Source: Sphagnum compactum (lineage: Eukaryota; Bryophyta; Sphagnopsida; Sphagnales). Taken from it: a DNA stretch of 64,000 nt. The notes beneath the pieces were generated by a model. The model was given only the letters and a program-made list of their open reading frames with translations, did no database searches and had not been told where the DNA came from. Positions 1-10,640 of this stretch are shown here, one piece after another. Where the stretch lies: positions 11,041,118 to 11,105,117 of the forward strand of contig OZ234503.1 in the NCBI GenBank assembly GCA_965153455.1, given 5' to 3'. Both the position numbers and the translations under genes were made by a program. How positions within the stretch are numbered: position 1 is the stretch's first letter; each line of letters starts with the position of its first letter.

Positions 1-477
1 GCAGCTTGCTGCTGACGGACGAGACCGTTGTTGTGTCCTTTGGTTCTATATCGGTTTTTGTTTCTGTTTTGGTTTTTTCTTTTTCGCAGTTTTGGGTTTG
101 TTTTGGGTTTTGGGTTTTAGGGTTTTGAGGGGTGGGAGGGAGGGGAGATGCATCGTCGTATTCCGGCTGATCTTTTTCTTGGGGTAATTGATAGAACTGG
201 TCATATTGATAGTTGAATGCTGTGTCTTATCATCGGTGTTGCGAAGATTTTGTCGGAGTGTTGTGTGTCAACAAAGAGCTTTGCTGTTGGATTTTTGGTT
301 TCACGGAAGTACTTGAGTCTAGTTGCTCTAGTTCTTTGTTTTTGGGTTTTGGGTGTTTGTTTGTTTTTTTTTTAAATTTATTTTTGGGTGTTATTGGATT
401 TTTGGGGTGTGTGTGTGTGTGTGTGTATGTGAGAGAGAGAGAGAGAGAGAGAGAGTGAGAGAGAGAGATCTTACAGT
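1..477 (+). promoter_or_regulatory. Upstream region and 5' leader of the KDSR gene
   Basis: This stretch precedes the KDSR start codon at 478. It is rich in T and in GGTTTT runs, then becomes a GT tract (about 407-430) followed directly by a GA tract (about 431-468) that ends ten bases before the ATG. GA/CT tracts are common in plant 5' leaders. No clear TATA box was identified, so the transcription start is not assigned. Short ORFs across the tract are artefacts of the simple repeat. Confidence 0.5.
407..468. repeat. GT then GA microsatellite
   Basis: A run of GT dinucleotides passes into a run of GA dinucleotides with two interruptions. It sits inside the presumed 5' leader of the reductase gene and is likely to be length-polymorphic. 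Confidence 0.9.
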
Positions 478-2284
478 ATGATTTTAGCTTTATTGGTCGT
501 AACACTTGGTGTCTCATTTCTAGTTCTCAGGAGAAGAAAGAAGCCGTACTTCATAGCGTCATTTGCAGGGAAGCATGTCCTCATCACAGGTGCCTCTAGC
601 GGTATTGGCCTAGCGCTCTCAAAGAAGTCGCTGCAGGAAGGAGCATTCGTCACTTTGGTGGCTAGAAACAGCGCCAAACTTGAGCAAGCCGCTGGCTCTC
701 TTCTCAAGGACCTCCAATGTAGTCCTGACCGAATTCTCACCAAGGTACCCCCAAAAAAAATTCAATCCCACCAGCTCCAGACGCTGCAAGGTTTACTCAT
801 GTCGAGAATGAAATGTGGTCCAATTCGACCAGCTCTTACTGATCCTTTGGAGTATTTTTTTTCACAGGTAGCAGATGTTGGGGACTATGCTTCCATAGCT
901 CGCGTCATGGAGGAAGCATTAGCGTGGAGACCCATCGACGTGTTGATGTGCAATGCGGGTGTCACTCGAACGGGATTCTTCGAGGACGTCAAACTGAAAG
1001 ACATCAATTCCATTGTGCAGACGAATCTGTTGGGTGCAATTTACACTGTTCACGCTTCTCTACCTTCCCTCAAACAGCACAGTCGTACCCATCCCGTTTC
1101 CATCGTCTTCATCGCAAGTCTTGCGTCGTTGGTAAGTATGAAGGAGAATATTGTAATGCTGCTGCAAGCTTCTTCATGTCTGGCACTTACCGATACAAGT
1201 ACGCATAATGACGTTCTTCCATGTGGCTTTATAGTAGTTTTACTGTTTTTCACATTTTGATTTCAGAAGAGTACTAGAAGGGTTCCGACATTGTCTCTGA
1301 TTTTGGGAAGAATCTTGCTGCATGTAGTGGTTGTTTTACGGAAGTTCTGTCTACACCGGGACAAAACATGCTCTGAAAGGAATCGCAGAATCCCTGGCAT
1401 TGGAGCTCTTGCCCTTCAACATGCGGGTGAACTTGGTGTGTCCAGGCTTCACAGAAAGCCCAATGTTAGATGATGGTATGCAGCTAGCTCCCAGCCGCCA
1501 CCAGTGTCGTGAATTATAATATTACGTTGTGAACATGCAGCTCTGGAGTGCAGCAGCGATGACAAGATATAAGAGAATATCCAACGCTGCTGCTCAGTAT
1601 GTGGTCCTGCACTGCAAATCTTGGATGAGGTGCAGCAATCATATGCAGTGAATGCAATGGAAGACTGCCGTTACCCTGGAAAAATGCACAGTTTTCAGAG
1701 CCATGTAGGAGCTCTGGAACCGTCTACTAAAACTTGAATGTGAGAATTGTTTTTTGCAGGGTCACATACTGAGCACCGCTGGAGATGCTCTTAGATTGCA
1801 GAAATGAACAACAACCCATGTTAAAGAATTATTCAAGTGAAGACTTAGGGTCTGACTTGTTTATAAGAGGAATAAGCTACTTTGCAGATGATCTATGAGG
1901 GACCCATCACGAGATATATTCTGAAAAGAAAAAAAACTGTGTGAGAATTTTTGTTTGTGTGCTGCAGTGAGCACTGACCCGGAGCTTGTGGAAGGAATGA
2001 AAGTGGCGAGCTTTTACAACCGGAAGCAAGCGCAGTCGGCAGAGGAAGTTGCGGAGATCTCAATTGCAGGAATCAAGGCCGGGTCCTTCTTGATAACCAC
2101 CACGCCGTATCTGGGCTCGCTGCTCTCAGTGCTGGGTCGAGGACTAGTTCCTGCGGACTCCCTGGTGAAGAATATCCTGGAAGCCATTGCCTGTGTTCCC
2201 TTGAGGATGATCACTTTCTTTTCAGCCGGCGAGCTCAAAACAAAATTAGTCAACATCCATCAAAAGCACAACAGTTCTAGATAG
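478..2284 (+). CDS. 3-ketodihydrosphingosine reductase (KDSR, TSC10-like), four exons
   Basis: Short-chain dehydrogenase/reductase. The family reduces 3-ketodihydrosphingosine to dihydrosphingosine with NADPH at the ER membrane, the second step of sphingolipid synthesis. Exons by splice sites and frame: 478-744, 868-1131, 1328-1475 and 1968-2284. They join to 996 nt (331 residues), the usual family length. The N-terminus is a hydrophobic anchor (residues about 1-18) followed by RRRKK. The Rossmann motif TGASSGIG lies near residue 36, NAG near 125, and the catalytic YTGTK (YxxxK) in exon 3. Intron 1 is 123 bp and in frame, so an unspliced reading runs through it. The exon 3 acceptor at 1327 is the least certain junction. 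The ATG at 478 is the first in frame directly before the anchor. The gene looks intact. Identity rests on motif order and length, so another ER-anchored SDR is possible but less likely. Confidence 0.82.
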
Positions 2285-3771
2285 ATCATCTTCTCAGTGA
2301 GCCTCTAGTCATGAATCCAACGGTGACTCCTCGTTCTTCTGCATCATCAGCAGAATGCTGACTAAATGTATCAAGGTTATATACATGATGCATCAATGAA
2401 TCAAAGGTGCTTTTTTATCATACTTGAATGCTGACTAGTCTACATGATCCATATGCTTACTATATCAGGGTTATACATGATGTGTCTTGATGGGCAATCA
2501 ATCGATGAAGCCTAGTGTTACCACGTACCACTACCTGTACCGTTGGCCCAAGTGTTACCACGTTCTCAACTGATCTTTCCTTCCAAAACCTGGTTTTTTG
2601 GAATTTATTTGAATTTTCAGCGGCAGAAATCACTTTAAAATCAATATCTCCCACATTCTGAATCCAAATCTTACCAAATAAATTCCATTAAATCCCTGCT
2701 CATCAAGATCTTTCCAACAACACCAAATGCACATTCCAATTCCTTTGAAATTTTATTTAATTTTCAGTGAAGAAATCATTCAATATTCAAGACTTTTGCA
2801 CCACAAGTCCAACTGTTATGGAACCAAGCCCATGCACCCCTCCTTGTCTAGAGCTTTCCAAAGACACCAATAACACCATGTGAAGCATCCCGGTTTGGTG
2901 GATCTCATAACTACAAAACAAAACAAATTACCTTCCTTCATAGATAAATCAAGCCTTACTTAGTTAGACAATAAGCCCCAAGCCCTCAACTTTTGTCAAG
3001 AATATGTAACCTAGTTCTCACTAGTCACCAACTTTATGGGAAATATGTGACCTAGCACTCCCTAACAGTGATTTTTTTTTTTTCTTTTGTTGGGGTCAAA
3101 TTTGTGATATGATGTGACATTACCATAGTACCTTTTCAGGTTGATAATTTATTTATTTTTCAAAATCCACTTCTGCAATAAAAAATGAAATAATGAAGTT
3201 TGAAAATGAGGATCACATAATTGAAGATTAGTTGGTGCTAGAAATTGGATGGAGGCGAGTGAGATCTGATAATGGACTATAAACAAAAAAGTTCGAGTCT
3301 TTAGAAGTAGGCTAAATGTTCATTCTCAATTGTTGTCTAAAAGCAAAAGTTTGTGTGACAGAATGTATTTTGTGGAGACAAAAATGAAGAATGCCTCTCT
3401 ATTGATATCTTTTTCTAGCCTAAAGTTGTTGCTTTTCGTTGCCCTATAATCTTTAAGAAAAGAAAAGATTAAGTAATGTTAGATGTAAGGACTGATTCAA
3501 AGGAGATGATGACAGTGTCTAGAAGTTTCAATGCAGTCCATGTGGTTTGTTTGTGGATTTGTGTGTTGATTGGGAATTCTAAGAAATCTACCAATTCAGC
3601 TAAGTTTGGGGGAGAGAGAGTACTTACTAACTTGTGGGAGCTCTAAAAAGAAAGGGATTTTAGGTCTATTATGGGTACCAAGGGAAGAGCTAGGTTTCTA
3701 GAATCTAATTTGTCTCTCTATACAACTCTTTTTCAGAATGATTTTAATGGAAATGGCATGGGTGTATGAAA
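2285..3771. other. Intergenic, nothing recognised
   Basis: 3' flank of the KDSR gene, then AT-rich non-coding sequence. ORFs here are short and without recognisable motifs. No RNA gene or clear repeat was seen. The 5' end of the following retrotransposon may extend back into its last part but I cannot place the boundary. Confidence 0.5.
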
Positions 3772-6352
3772 TATGTGTTCATTTGTAAACAACCACAAGA
3801 CCAGTGAGCTCTTGAAAGGAAGCCAGGAGAGCTTTAATCCCCTAAAGTCCTTAGGTTATATTTTGAACATAGTTAAGACAAGGACCAAGACATCCCTACG
3901 GCACGCACCAGTACAACACAACATCGTCATCAACCATGGTTTGATACTGAATGTCGTAGCAAGCACAAGGAAGTATCTGCATATGCAAAGCTTCATCCTA
4001 ACAGCCATCTAGCACACGAATGGAAGAAGCAACTTAAACAGCTACTGTGTCGTAAGAAACGCACGTACAAGAAGCTGCAAGGGTGATAGTTGTGTGCACT
4101 AGCAAAGACAGATCCAACCAGCTTCTGGAGGCAATACTCCAAGACCAAGGAGCGATCCGTTGCTATCAGCAAAACAGACTTGGTTGCTGGCTTCCAGAAG
4201 CTATTGGAAGGACAATGCCCCAGTAATACAGCTGGGGCACAGGGTAGCTCTACAGATCAAGTGGTCTTGAACTTGTCACACCCTTTTGCAAGTGATGCTT
4301 GCAGCACACTAAACTGTGACATAACCTTAGATGAAATTGCGCAAGTGATGAGGAGACTCAAATGTAACAAGTCTGCTGGCTTAGATGGCATCAAAGCAGA
4401 GTTTCTGCTTGATGCTGGCGATATGTTGCATATACCACTACAAATTGTATTCAACAAGTTGTTACAACAAGGTTATTCAGCAAGCTTGTCTACTGGAGTC
4501 ATTCATGCATTGCACAAAGGTGGTGATTCCTTGCAATTTGAAAACTACAGGGGAATCACAGTGGGTCCTGTATTAGCTAAGGTGTTTGCCATGATTCTTG
4601 AGGCACGGTTGAGCAGCTGGGTAGAAAAGAGGGGCCTACGTGCCAGGGGACAAGTTGGTTTTAGGAAAGATTTCCGCACCATGAATAACCTGTACATTTT
4701 GCGAACGCTCATTGAACAGAGCATTCACAAACGCAAAAAGGTGTACTGCTGTTTTGTGGACTTCCGCAAAGCTTTTGATATAGTGCCCCGTGATCTGCTA
4801 TGGCAAGTGCTAGATGAGATGGGAATTGTGGGTCGCTTCATGCAGTGTCTACAGAACATGTATAGCCAGGATAGCGTTAGAGTTATGCATCCAACAGATG
4901 GGCTATCAGCCCGGTTCCCATGTGGCATTGGGGTCAAACAAGGCTGTCCACTGAGTCCACTACTTTTTGGACTTTACCTTGATGGACTTGAGAAACATCT
5001 AGATGCACTTGAGGGCGACAGCCCGCCACAACTGGCAGACATAATAGTCAAATTACTGCTGTATGCCGATGATCTGGCATTGATATCAGAAACCCCACAA
5101 GGGTTGCAGAAACAAATAAATGTTTTGTCTGAGTTTTGTGTTGACCGACAATTGGTCATCAATGTGAGCAAGACCAAGGTGGTGGTGTTTGAGAAACACC
5201 GCAGTGTAGCGCCAGAGTTCACATACAGAGGGACAACCATTGAGCGGGTTCAATCATTCAGATACTTGGGCTTAGAGTTACATAGTACAAAAGGCATGGC
5301 AGTAGCCATAGCCAAATTGACTGCTGCTGGGAAGAAGGCACTGTTTGCATTACGCCGCAAATGCAATGATCTGAGCATAACAGATCCGGACGTAATGTGT
5401 CAGTTGTTCGACTCACTGGTATGCCCAGTACTGAGCTATGCATGCGAGGTGTGGACAGGTTGTACAGGGGCGAAAGGGTTGCAACAAACAAAACAAGTAC
5501 ATAGAATGTTCCTGAGAGGAATATTAGGGGTCAATAAAACAACAAGCACTTTTGTTGTGTTGGGGGAGTTTGGAAGATATCCATTAGAATATTTCTGGTG
5601 GCAACAAACTCTCAAGTATTATGATAGGCTACGGAAATCCACAGCAGATCGTCTGTTGTACTATGCCTACCAGACCCAGATCCAAATGCTCAGCATGCTC
5701 AATGATAACCAACAATGTTGGCTCCGGAACGTGCAGTTGTGGCTTAAAGACCAAGGTGTTGAGGTTCTCTATGCTAATATCAAGTGTGCTATAGCAAGTG
5801 CACAGGCTTCTTACCTAGAATCTACTTATGGTGAACAGGCCAGAACCAAAAGTAGCAGATTACGTACATACCAGCTAATGAACACAAGCTGTACAACAGA
5901 ATCTGGATACTCATATGCACATCAGAGGTATTTGCAAGTGATCACAAATGTTCAGCTCAGGCAATCTTTGTCAAGGTTCAGATGTTCAAACCATCGTTTG
6001 GAGGTAGAGTGTGGCAGGCATGCAAAGCCTGAGAGTGTCCCGAGGAGAGATAGGATTTGTCGTCTATGTTCCCTAGGAGCTGTTGAGGATGAAGACCACT
6101 TGTTGTTAGTGTGCCCAGCTCACCATGACATTTGTTGCAAGTTTAGTCAACAGTTAGGGAAACAATTGACACCGTGCAGCTTACTTCCTGAATTGATGCA
6201 TTCGGCTAATCAGAAAGCGGTAGCTTTGTACTTAGTTTCTTGCCTAGACAACAGGAGTGTTTTGCTCAAGTCAACTATGTAATTGTCGTCAAATGGATCT
6301 CTCTGGTCCGGGTATTGACGTTAAATTAAAAGAAAGAAAGAAAGAAAGAAAG
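3772..6352 (+). mobile_element. Non-LTR (LINE-type) retrotransposon, 5'-truncated or 5'-degenerate
   Basis: The element is recognised by its long reverse transcriptase ORF (4090-6282) and by a terminal tract of AAAG units at about 6328-6352, which fits a LINE 3' tail. Upstream of the ORF, in the same frame, coding-like sequence runs from about 3901, including the PWFD motif typical of the linker between endonuclease and RT in plant LINEs. It is cut by consecutive TGA and TAG codons at 4084-4089. No endonuclease domain was recognised, so the 5' end is lost or too degraded. The target-site duplication was not found. Confidence 0.7.
4090..6282 (+). CDS. LINE reverse transcriptase ORF (730 codons)
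   Basis: RNA-dependent DNA polymerase of a non-LTR retrotransposon. In order: an RT entry region with YRGIT near residue 154, FVDFRKAFD near 223, GVKQGCPLSPLLF near 281, the catalytic YADD at about 325-328 (codons from 5062), and a C-terminal cysteine/histidine cluster (CRLCS...H...C, near residues 657-675) typical of plant LINE C-termini. The frame is open from the stop at 4087 onward and the first codon is TTG, not ATG, so this is the open part of a longer original ORF and not a complete protein. It has no internal stops over 2.2 kb, unlike the LTR elements in this window, which implies a relatively recent insertion. The catalytic residues are present, but the missing endonuclease makes autonomous activity unlikely. 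Confidence 0.85.
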   Translation: MCALAKTDPTSFWRQYSKTKERSVAISKTDLVAGFQKLLEGQCPSNTAGAQGSSTDQVVLNLSHPFASDACSTLNCDITLDEIAQVMRRLKCNKSAGLDGIKAEFLLDAGDMLHIPLQIVFNKLLQQGYSASLSTGVIHALHKGGDSLQFENYRGITVGPVLAKVFAMILEARLSSWVEKRGLRARGQVGFRKDFRTMNNLYILRTLIEQSIHKRKKVYCCFVDFRKAFDIVPRDLLWQVLDEMGIVGRFMQCLQNMYSQDSVRVMHPTDGLSARFPCGIGVKQGCPLSPLLFGLYLDGLEKHLDALEGDSPPQLADIIVKLLLYADDLALISETPQGLQKQINVLSEFCVDRQLVINVSKTKVVVFEKHRSVAPEFTYRGTTIERVQSFRYLGLELHSTKGMAVAIAKLTAAGKKALFALRRKCNDLSITDPDVMCQLFDSLVCPVLSYACEVWTGCTGAKGLQQTKQVHRMFLRGILGVNKTTSTFVVLGEFGRYPLEYFWWQQTLKYYDRLRKSTADRLLYYAYQTQIQMLSMLNDNQQCWLRNVQLWLKDQGVEVLYANIKCAIASAQASYLESTYGEQARTKSSRLRTYQLMNTSCTTESGYSYAHQRYLQVITNVQLRQSLSRFRCSNHRLEVECGRHAKPESVPRRDRICRLCSLGAVEDEDHLLLVCPAHHDICCKFSQQLGKQLTPCSLLPELMHSANQKAVALYLVSCLDNRSVLLKSTM

Positions 6353-7639
6353 TTTGTAACTGTTGTGATACAGATTTAATTACATCCACAACAACAAGTC
6401 TAATATTGGTATTATGAACCAAATGCAAGGGGTTTCTTCTTTAGGATATCCCTTCCTTTTTTTAATGACAACATCGCAAAAGATTTTTCAAAAAATTCAA
6501 CAGAAAAAACAATAATTTAATTTATGCCGAAGTCACCCATGTACTATGGTAATTTTAAGAATATCAACTTAATGGGGGGAAACCACTAAAATTGCTTTCA
6601 ACTTCCCCTTTCTAAAACAATGCAAAAAATATATAAAATATAGGTACCATAAATGACTAATACTATTTTTTTGGTTGTCATGGGTCGTTGTTAATTCTTT
6701 ATGAACTTTTCAAATTTTGTCTTTGTATTTGAAAGCACATTCCTTGACAGGATTTCCCGCCTACAATTACAAGAATCTTACAAAATTGGAAGGTACTTTG
6801 TTTTTTAAAAGGTACCTTACACTTTTGTAAGATTTTTTAAAAAAAGTACCTTACACTTTCATAAGATTCCTAAATTTGAAAATGTTCATTACATTGGGGA
6901 AAGAATCCCATTAAGGTTCCTCCCCTATTTTAGGGCCTGATCAAAGTGATAGATTTAGGATTTTATAGTTTGTAGTTTAATATAGCCCCAGGCTAAGCCT
7001 TCAAATCCAGGAAAACCCTTAATGCGGTTCCAAATACACAAGGGTTAGGGTTCCTCCATGCAAAGGGTGTTTTTGGCAAAAGCTATCGGCACCAGATGAC
7101 TTGGGCACATGACAACAAACGGTGCAGTTTGCCCAACAAATCCACCTCTTATTAGCTCAATCAACATTGTCTTGTCAGTGTAACGATCGTGTGGAAGCGG
7201 ATCGTAGGTTCGTTTCACTTCAAACTTTCGCTTCACTACCATAAATCACTAGAAATCAACTATTTACATCGTGAACACATAGGAAAAGAAAATTTTCCCC
7301 ACAATAAAAAAAATCGTTGTTGCAATAGAAAACAAAAATGCTTCATTTCCTATGTTCTCTAACTCATGTGTTCTCTTTCTCTCGACTTCTTCTTTGCCAT
7401 TTTGCGCTAGGTAGGGTTCTCGGCATTGTAGATGCACAAGATTGTAAATGTAGGTGGTTTGCATTATTGGCAAGCATTATAAACACATGGCATTGTAAAT
7501 GCATGTGGTTTACACTCTCGGCAGGCACTGTAGACGCACAGCACTGGAGACATAGGGTTGTAGACACAACTAGTTTACACTATAGTAGTCAGCATCCATG
7601 GACTTTACCTTCTAACCAAATTCGCTCCTCAATTTGTTA
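6353..7639. other. Intergenic with a short degenerate tandem repeat
   Basis: AT-rich sequence without recognised genes. At about 6800-6870 a KpnI-like GGTACCTTACACTTT phrase occurs twice. At about 7425-7585 three degenerate units of roughly 50 bp repeat a pattern of GCATTGTA-GATGCACA-GGTTT. Short ORFs on both strands across this repeat carry no motif. Confidence 0.45.
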
Positions 7640-8404
7640 ATGGACAGTCAAGGAAGTGTTTCTTCTACTTCACGAGTTAGTCTTGTTCCAGAACATCCAA
7701 GACTTCAAAAGAATGTAAGCAAGTTGTGGACAAATGCACAATTTCAGTTTCTTTTGGACATATGTGAAAAGAAATTCTAGGAGTACAATCGAAAGCCTTT
7801 CTGAGAAGCAAATTGGAAAGATTTTACAAAGTAACTAAATGCACATTTTTCAGGAATGCATCGGAGTTGGAAGCAATTGCGTGACAAGTGGAGCAAGATG
7901 AAGGATAAGTATGAGACCGAGAAAAAGAAAACTCGGATGAATAGTGCATCCCCTTCTGATTAACAATGGTTTGAGATATTTGATCAGACGTTTGGAAGCA
8001 CAACCAAGATTAATGGCATTCCCAATGCAATTGATCAGGAAGTGTAGAATTTAGATTCAGATTCTGAGGTTCAAACTTATGAAGTGAATGATGATGATGT
8101 GACACAAGGCATTCAAAAGCACTCTAGTCCACCACAACAAGCTCCTGTTTTTGGTCATGGAAATGAAGAGGAGGTTCATGCTCCATCTGTAGGCTTAGAC
8201 ACTCCAAAAACTAAGGCTTGTAAATTGCCTAGTGTGCGAGGCAAAACCAACAAAAGAATGGAAAATAAGAGAAGAAAATTGGATGCAGGTTCTTTTGTAA
8301 TTGCTGATGCCATTAATTTTTTTTCAAAAGGTGTGAAAGAGATAGAAAAGATGAAGATGGAGACGACTAAAAGAATGGCAACACAGATACTTCAAAGTGA
8401 ATAG
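7640..8404 (+). pseudogene. Broken Myb/SANT-like DNA-binding domain gene (PIF/Harbinger ORF1 type)
   Basis: From an ATG at 7640 the reading frame gives a Myb/SANT-like (trihelix-related) domain: a W-T pair, an FLLDICEKK helix, a W-K-F spacing, then QLRDKW and KMKDKYE. It is followed by an acidic linker and a lysine-rich C-terminus with NFFSKGVKEIEKMK (8084-8404). This domain type occurs in plant nuclear proteins and as the DNA-binding partner protein of PIF/Harbinger transposons. The frame is interrupted by TAG, TGA and TAA codons in the domain (around 7780, 7800 and 7835) and again at about 7960 and 8046. No DDE transposase was seen nearby. Family assignment is by pattern only. Confidence 0.55.
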
Positions 8405-9239
8405 ATAGGTAGAGAATTGATAATGCAAGGTCAATTGTAGATGGTAGCATTGTTTGTTAAGGTTTTAAAGCCTAATTTTTTTTGAAGATGACAACTTTAT
8501 GCACTTTGAACTTGACCATGGGCAATAGGGTAGTTGTGGTGTTTATCAAATGTTTGCTTACTTATTGTATTATTGCACTCTAATAGGAAGTGGAACCCTA
8601 TTGAAGGATCATTGTGAAAAAAAAAATTACGCACCCATGATTTGAAGAATGCACAATTGCCCAATGTCACAAACAGCATCCAAATTAGTAGAACCCTTCC
8701 CATTGTAATGGAATCTATTGCGAAGATGAACTTTGAAAAAAATAAAAACAAAAAATCTAAATTGAGAATTTGGACTGAAAACTGAATTTAGGGTTGAAAA
8801 CTGAAAATTTTAAAAAGTATGAAAACTAAGAAAAAATATGCATGAAAAAAATGAACTAAAAACTAAGTAAGAGAGATTATGAAAACATGTTAAAAAAAAA
8901 CAAACTTAAAACATAGAACTGAACAATGGAAATTTGAAGCAAGTATGAAAAACATGAAAAAGTTTGGAGTCTCTGGAAACTGAGGACTCTCTGTTCTCTG
9001 TAAACTGTGTTCTCTGAAAAGGCCCTGGGGTATTTTTTTGCGGTGAAAAGCTTCTGGCTAACCATCAGCCCAGGGTCGTTCGCTGCCATCTGCCTGTTTG
9101 CTGGCAGATGGTTCGCCTCCTGCTTGCCTCTCCGGTGGGGGCCCGCCAGCCCCATATTCGCCAGCAAACGGCAAAACAGTTTTTCTCATGTGCCTGGGAC
9201 TAGACTTTGATTGCCTTTTTTACCTTTTAGAACAATTAT
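8405..9239. other. Intergenic, A-rich, with one GC-rich hairpin
   Basis: Sequence from 8740 to 8990 is A-rich with repeated TGAAAACT phrases. At 9086-9111 there is a perfect 9-bp stem (CCATCTGCC / GGCAGATGG) with an 8-base loop, inside a GC-richer island (9010-9180). A second complementary stretch at about 9162-9171 could pair with the loop. No gene was recognised. Confidence 0.4.
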
Positions 9240-10640
9240 TGAGTCTTGAGGACCATGTTACAGATGCCCGCTGGTGGATAGTTTTCTGCACAACTACTGG
9301 CAATAAGGAGATACATCATGAGGTTGGTGAAGAATTAGAAAAGATTATGATATCCGATTCCATGCTCTGCAACATTTGGTAACATGTGATTAGCATGGCA
9401 CTGCCAAAGACAACCCCAGTTTTGTGGTGTCTTCTTGCTCCTTCACAAATCAGGTTCATCCTCTATGCAACAAACCTTTCTGACACATACTCAATGCATG
9501 TTTGTTCTTTATCTCTGCATGTCCTCTTCCTTTTTCTCTTGCCATCAAACATTTTGAGGAATTTTGTTATTGGGGGTGGTGGGTTTAAACCCTAAACCCT
9601 AAAGACATTGACTCTCTTCATGATGTTGCTGTGGAGGGACCTTACAAGTCCCCCATTCCTACTGTTTGTGGAGAAGAAGCAAGATTTGGCTTGTTGTAAT
9701 GTCTTTTATCTTGGGTCGATTATGCTATTTTTTTCTTTAAAGAGCTTCCTGGTGCTGGGTAAGACTAACTGACCTCTTTCAAGTCTCTCGTGGCTATCTT
9801 TCTACGTTTGTGGGTTGATGTTTAACGATGTGTAAGTTACCCATCCTCTGATATATATCCTTGATGAGAAAGAATATTACTTACCCATGTTTTGTACCTG
9901 CTTGATAGAAATGAACTCTCAGGAGCGGATGAAGTCAATTCGGATGTTATGTTCACCGGTGAAGTTCACAGGTCAATATGGTTGTTCAAGGTCTCTGACA
10001 TGCCTGTGACCAATACTGTTGTTAAACCTCTCCTCCATTTCATGTCCGTTTTTGTTTTGTCTTCTCTGTTTGTCTGGAATTGGCTTTCCCCTTTTTTCCC
10101 ATTTGCTGATATGTTGTTAGATCTAAAATCTCTATAACCATACTAGTGGTCATCTCTCAATTTTATTCCGGATGACTTGAGAGCATACATGTGGAGTTGT
10201 CCTCATTACATATTAAAAAAAAGATATAAACTTGCCTCTACTTGATTCAATGAGATCTGGTTTTCAATGCTTTTAGTCCATTTTGTTGAAATTGTTACTG
10301 TTTACGATGATGTGTATTATCCCTTGGTATCATCCAAGTACAGCAGCACATGTGGATAATGCTACCCAAGCAAAAAAAACAGTGATGCAGTGAGTCTGAA
10401 GGATTCTCTTAGAGTGATTTAAGATTGGAAACCAAGTGATGCTCACAAAGGCAGTTCCTTTGTTTTTGATCTAAATTGCTCAAGGGATCTACAGCACTCA
10501 AATCTGTGCAGGATCTCTTAGTTTTCAATCTGAAGCTGCTGTGCCTTGCTATCAATTTTTCAGGAGCATTTGTTCTCCAGTTGTGTATGTGTATGCTGCA
10601 TGCACATGGATGCATACATACAGCAGAGAGAAAGCTGGAA
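9240..10640 (+). repeat. Direct duplication, copy 1 (upstream of the EDM2-like gene)
   Basis: This roughly 1.4 kb block matches 12490-13850 in the same orientation. Shared landmarks are CTACTGGCAATAAGGAGATA (9294 and 12505), CTCTGCAACATTTGGTAACAT, GTACCTGCTTGATAGAAATGA (9894 and 13137), and a long, almost unchanged stretch around 10320-10600 / 13590-13845. Similarity is much stronger at the 3' end than in the middle. No protein was recognised in either copy. A telo-box-like AAACCCTAA pair sits at about 9586-9600. Confidence 0.75.

Noticed and set aside
230-517. 95-codon minus-strand ORF over the GT/GA tract
   Set aside because: It translates the microsatellite (SLSLSL, THTHTH) and overlaps the KDSR start.
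6930-9020. Complete PIF/Harbinger transposon around the Myb/SANT-like pseudogene
   Set aside because: Candidate GGGCCT ends are only weakly inverted and lack a TTA/TAA duplication; no DDE transposase was seen.
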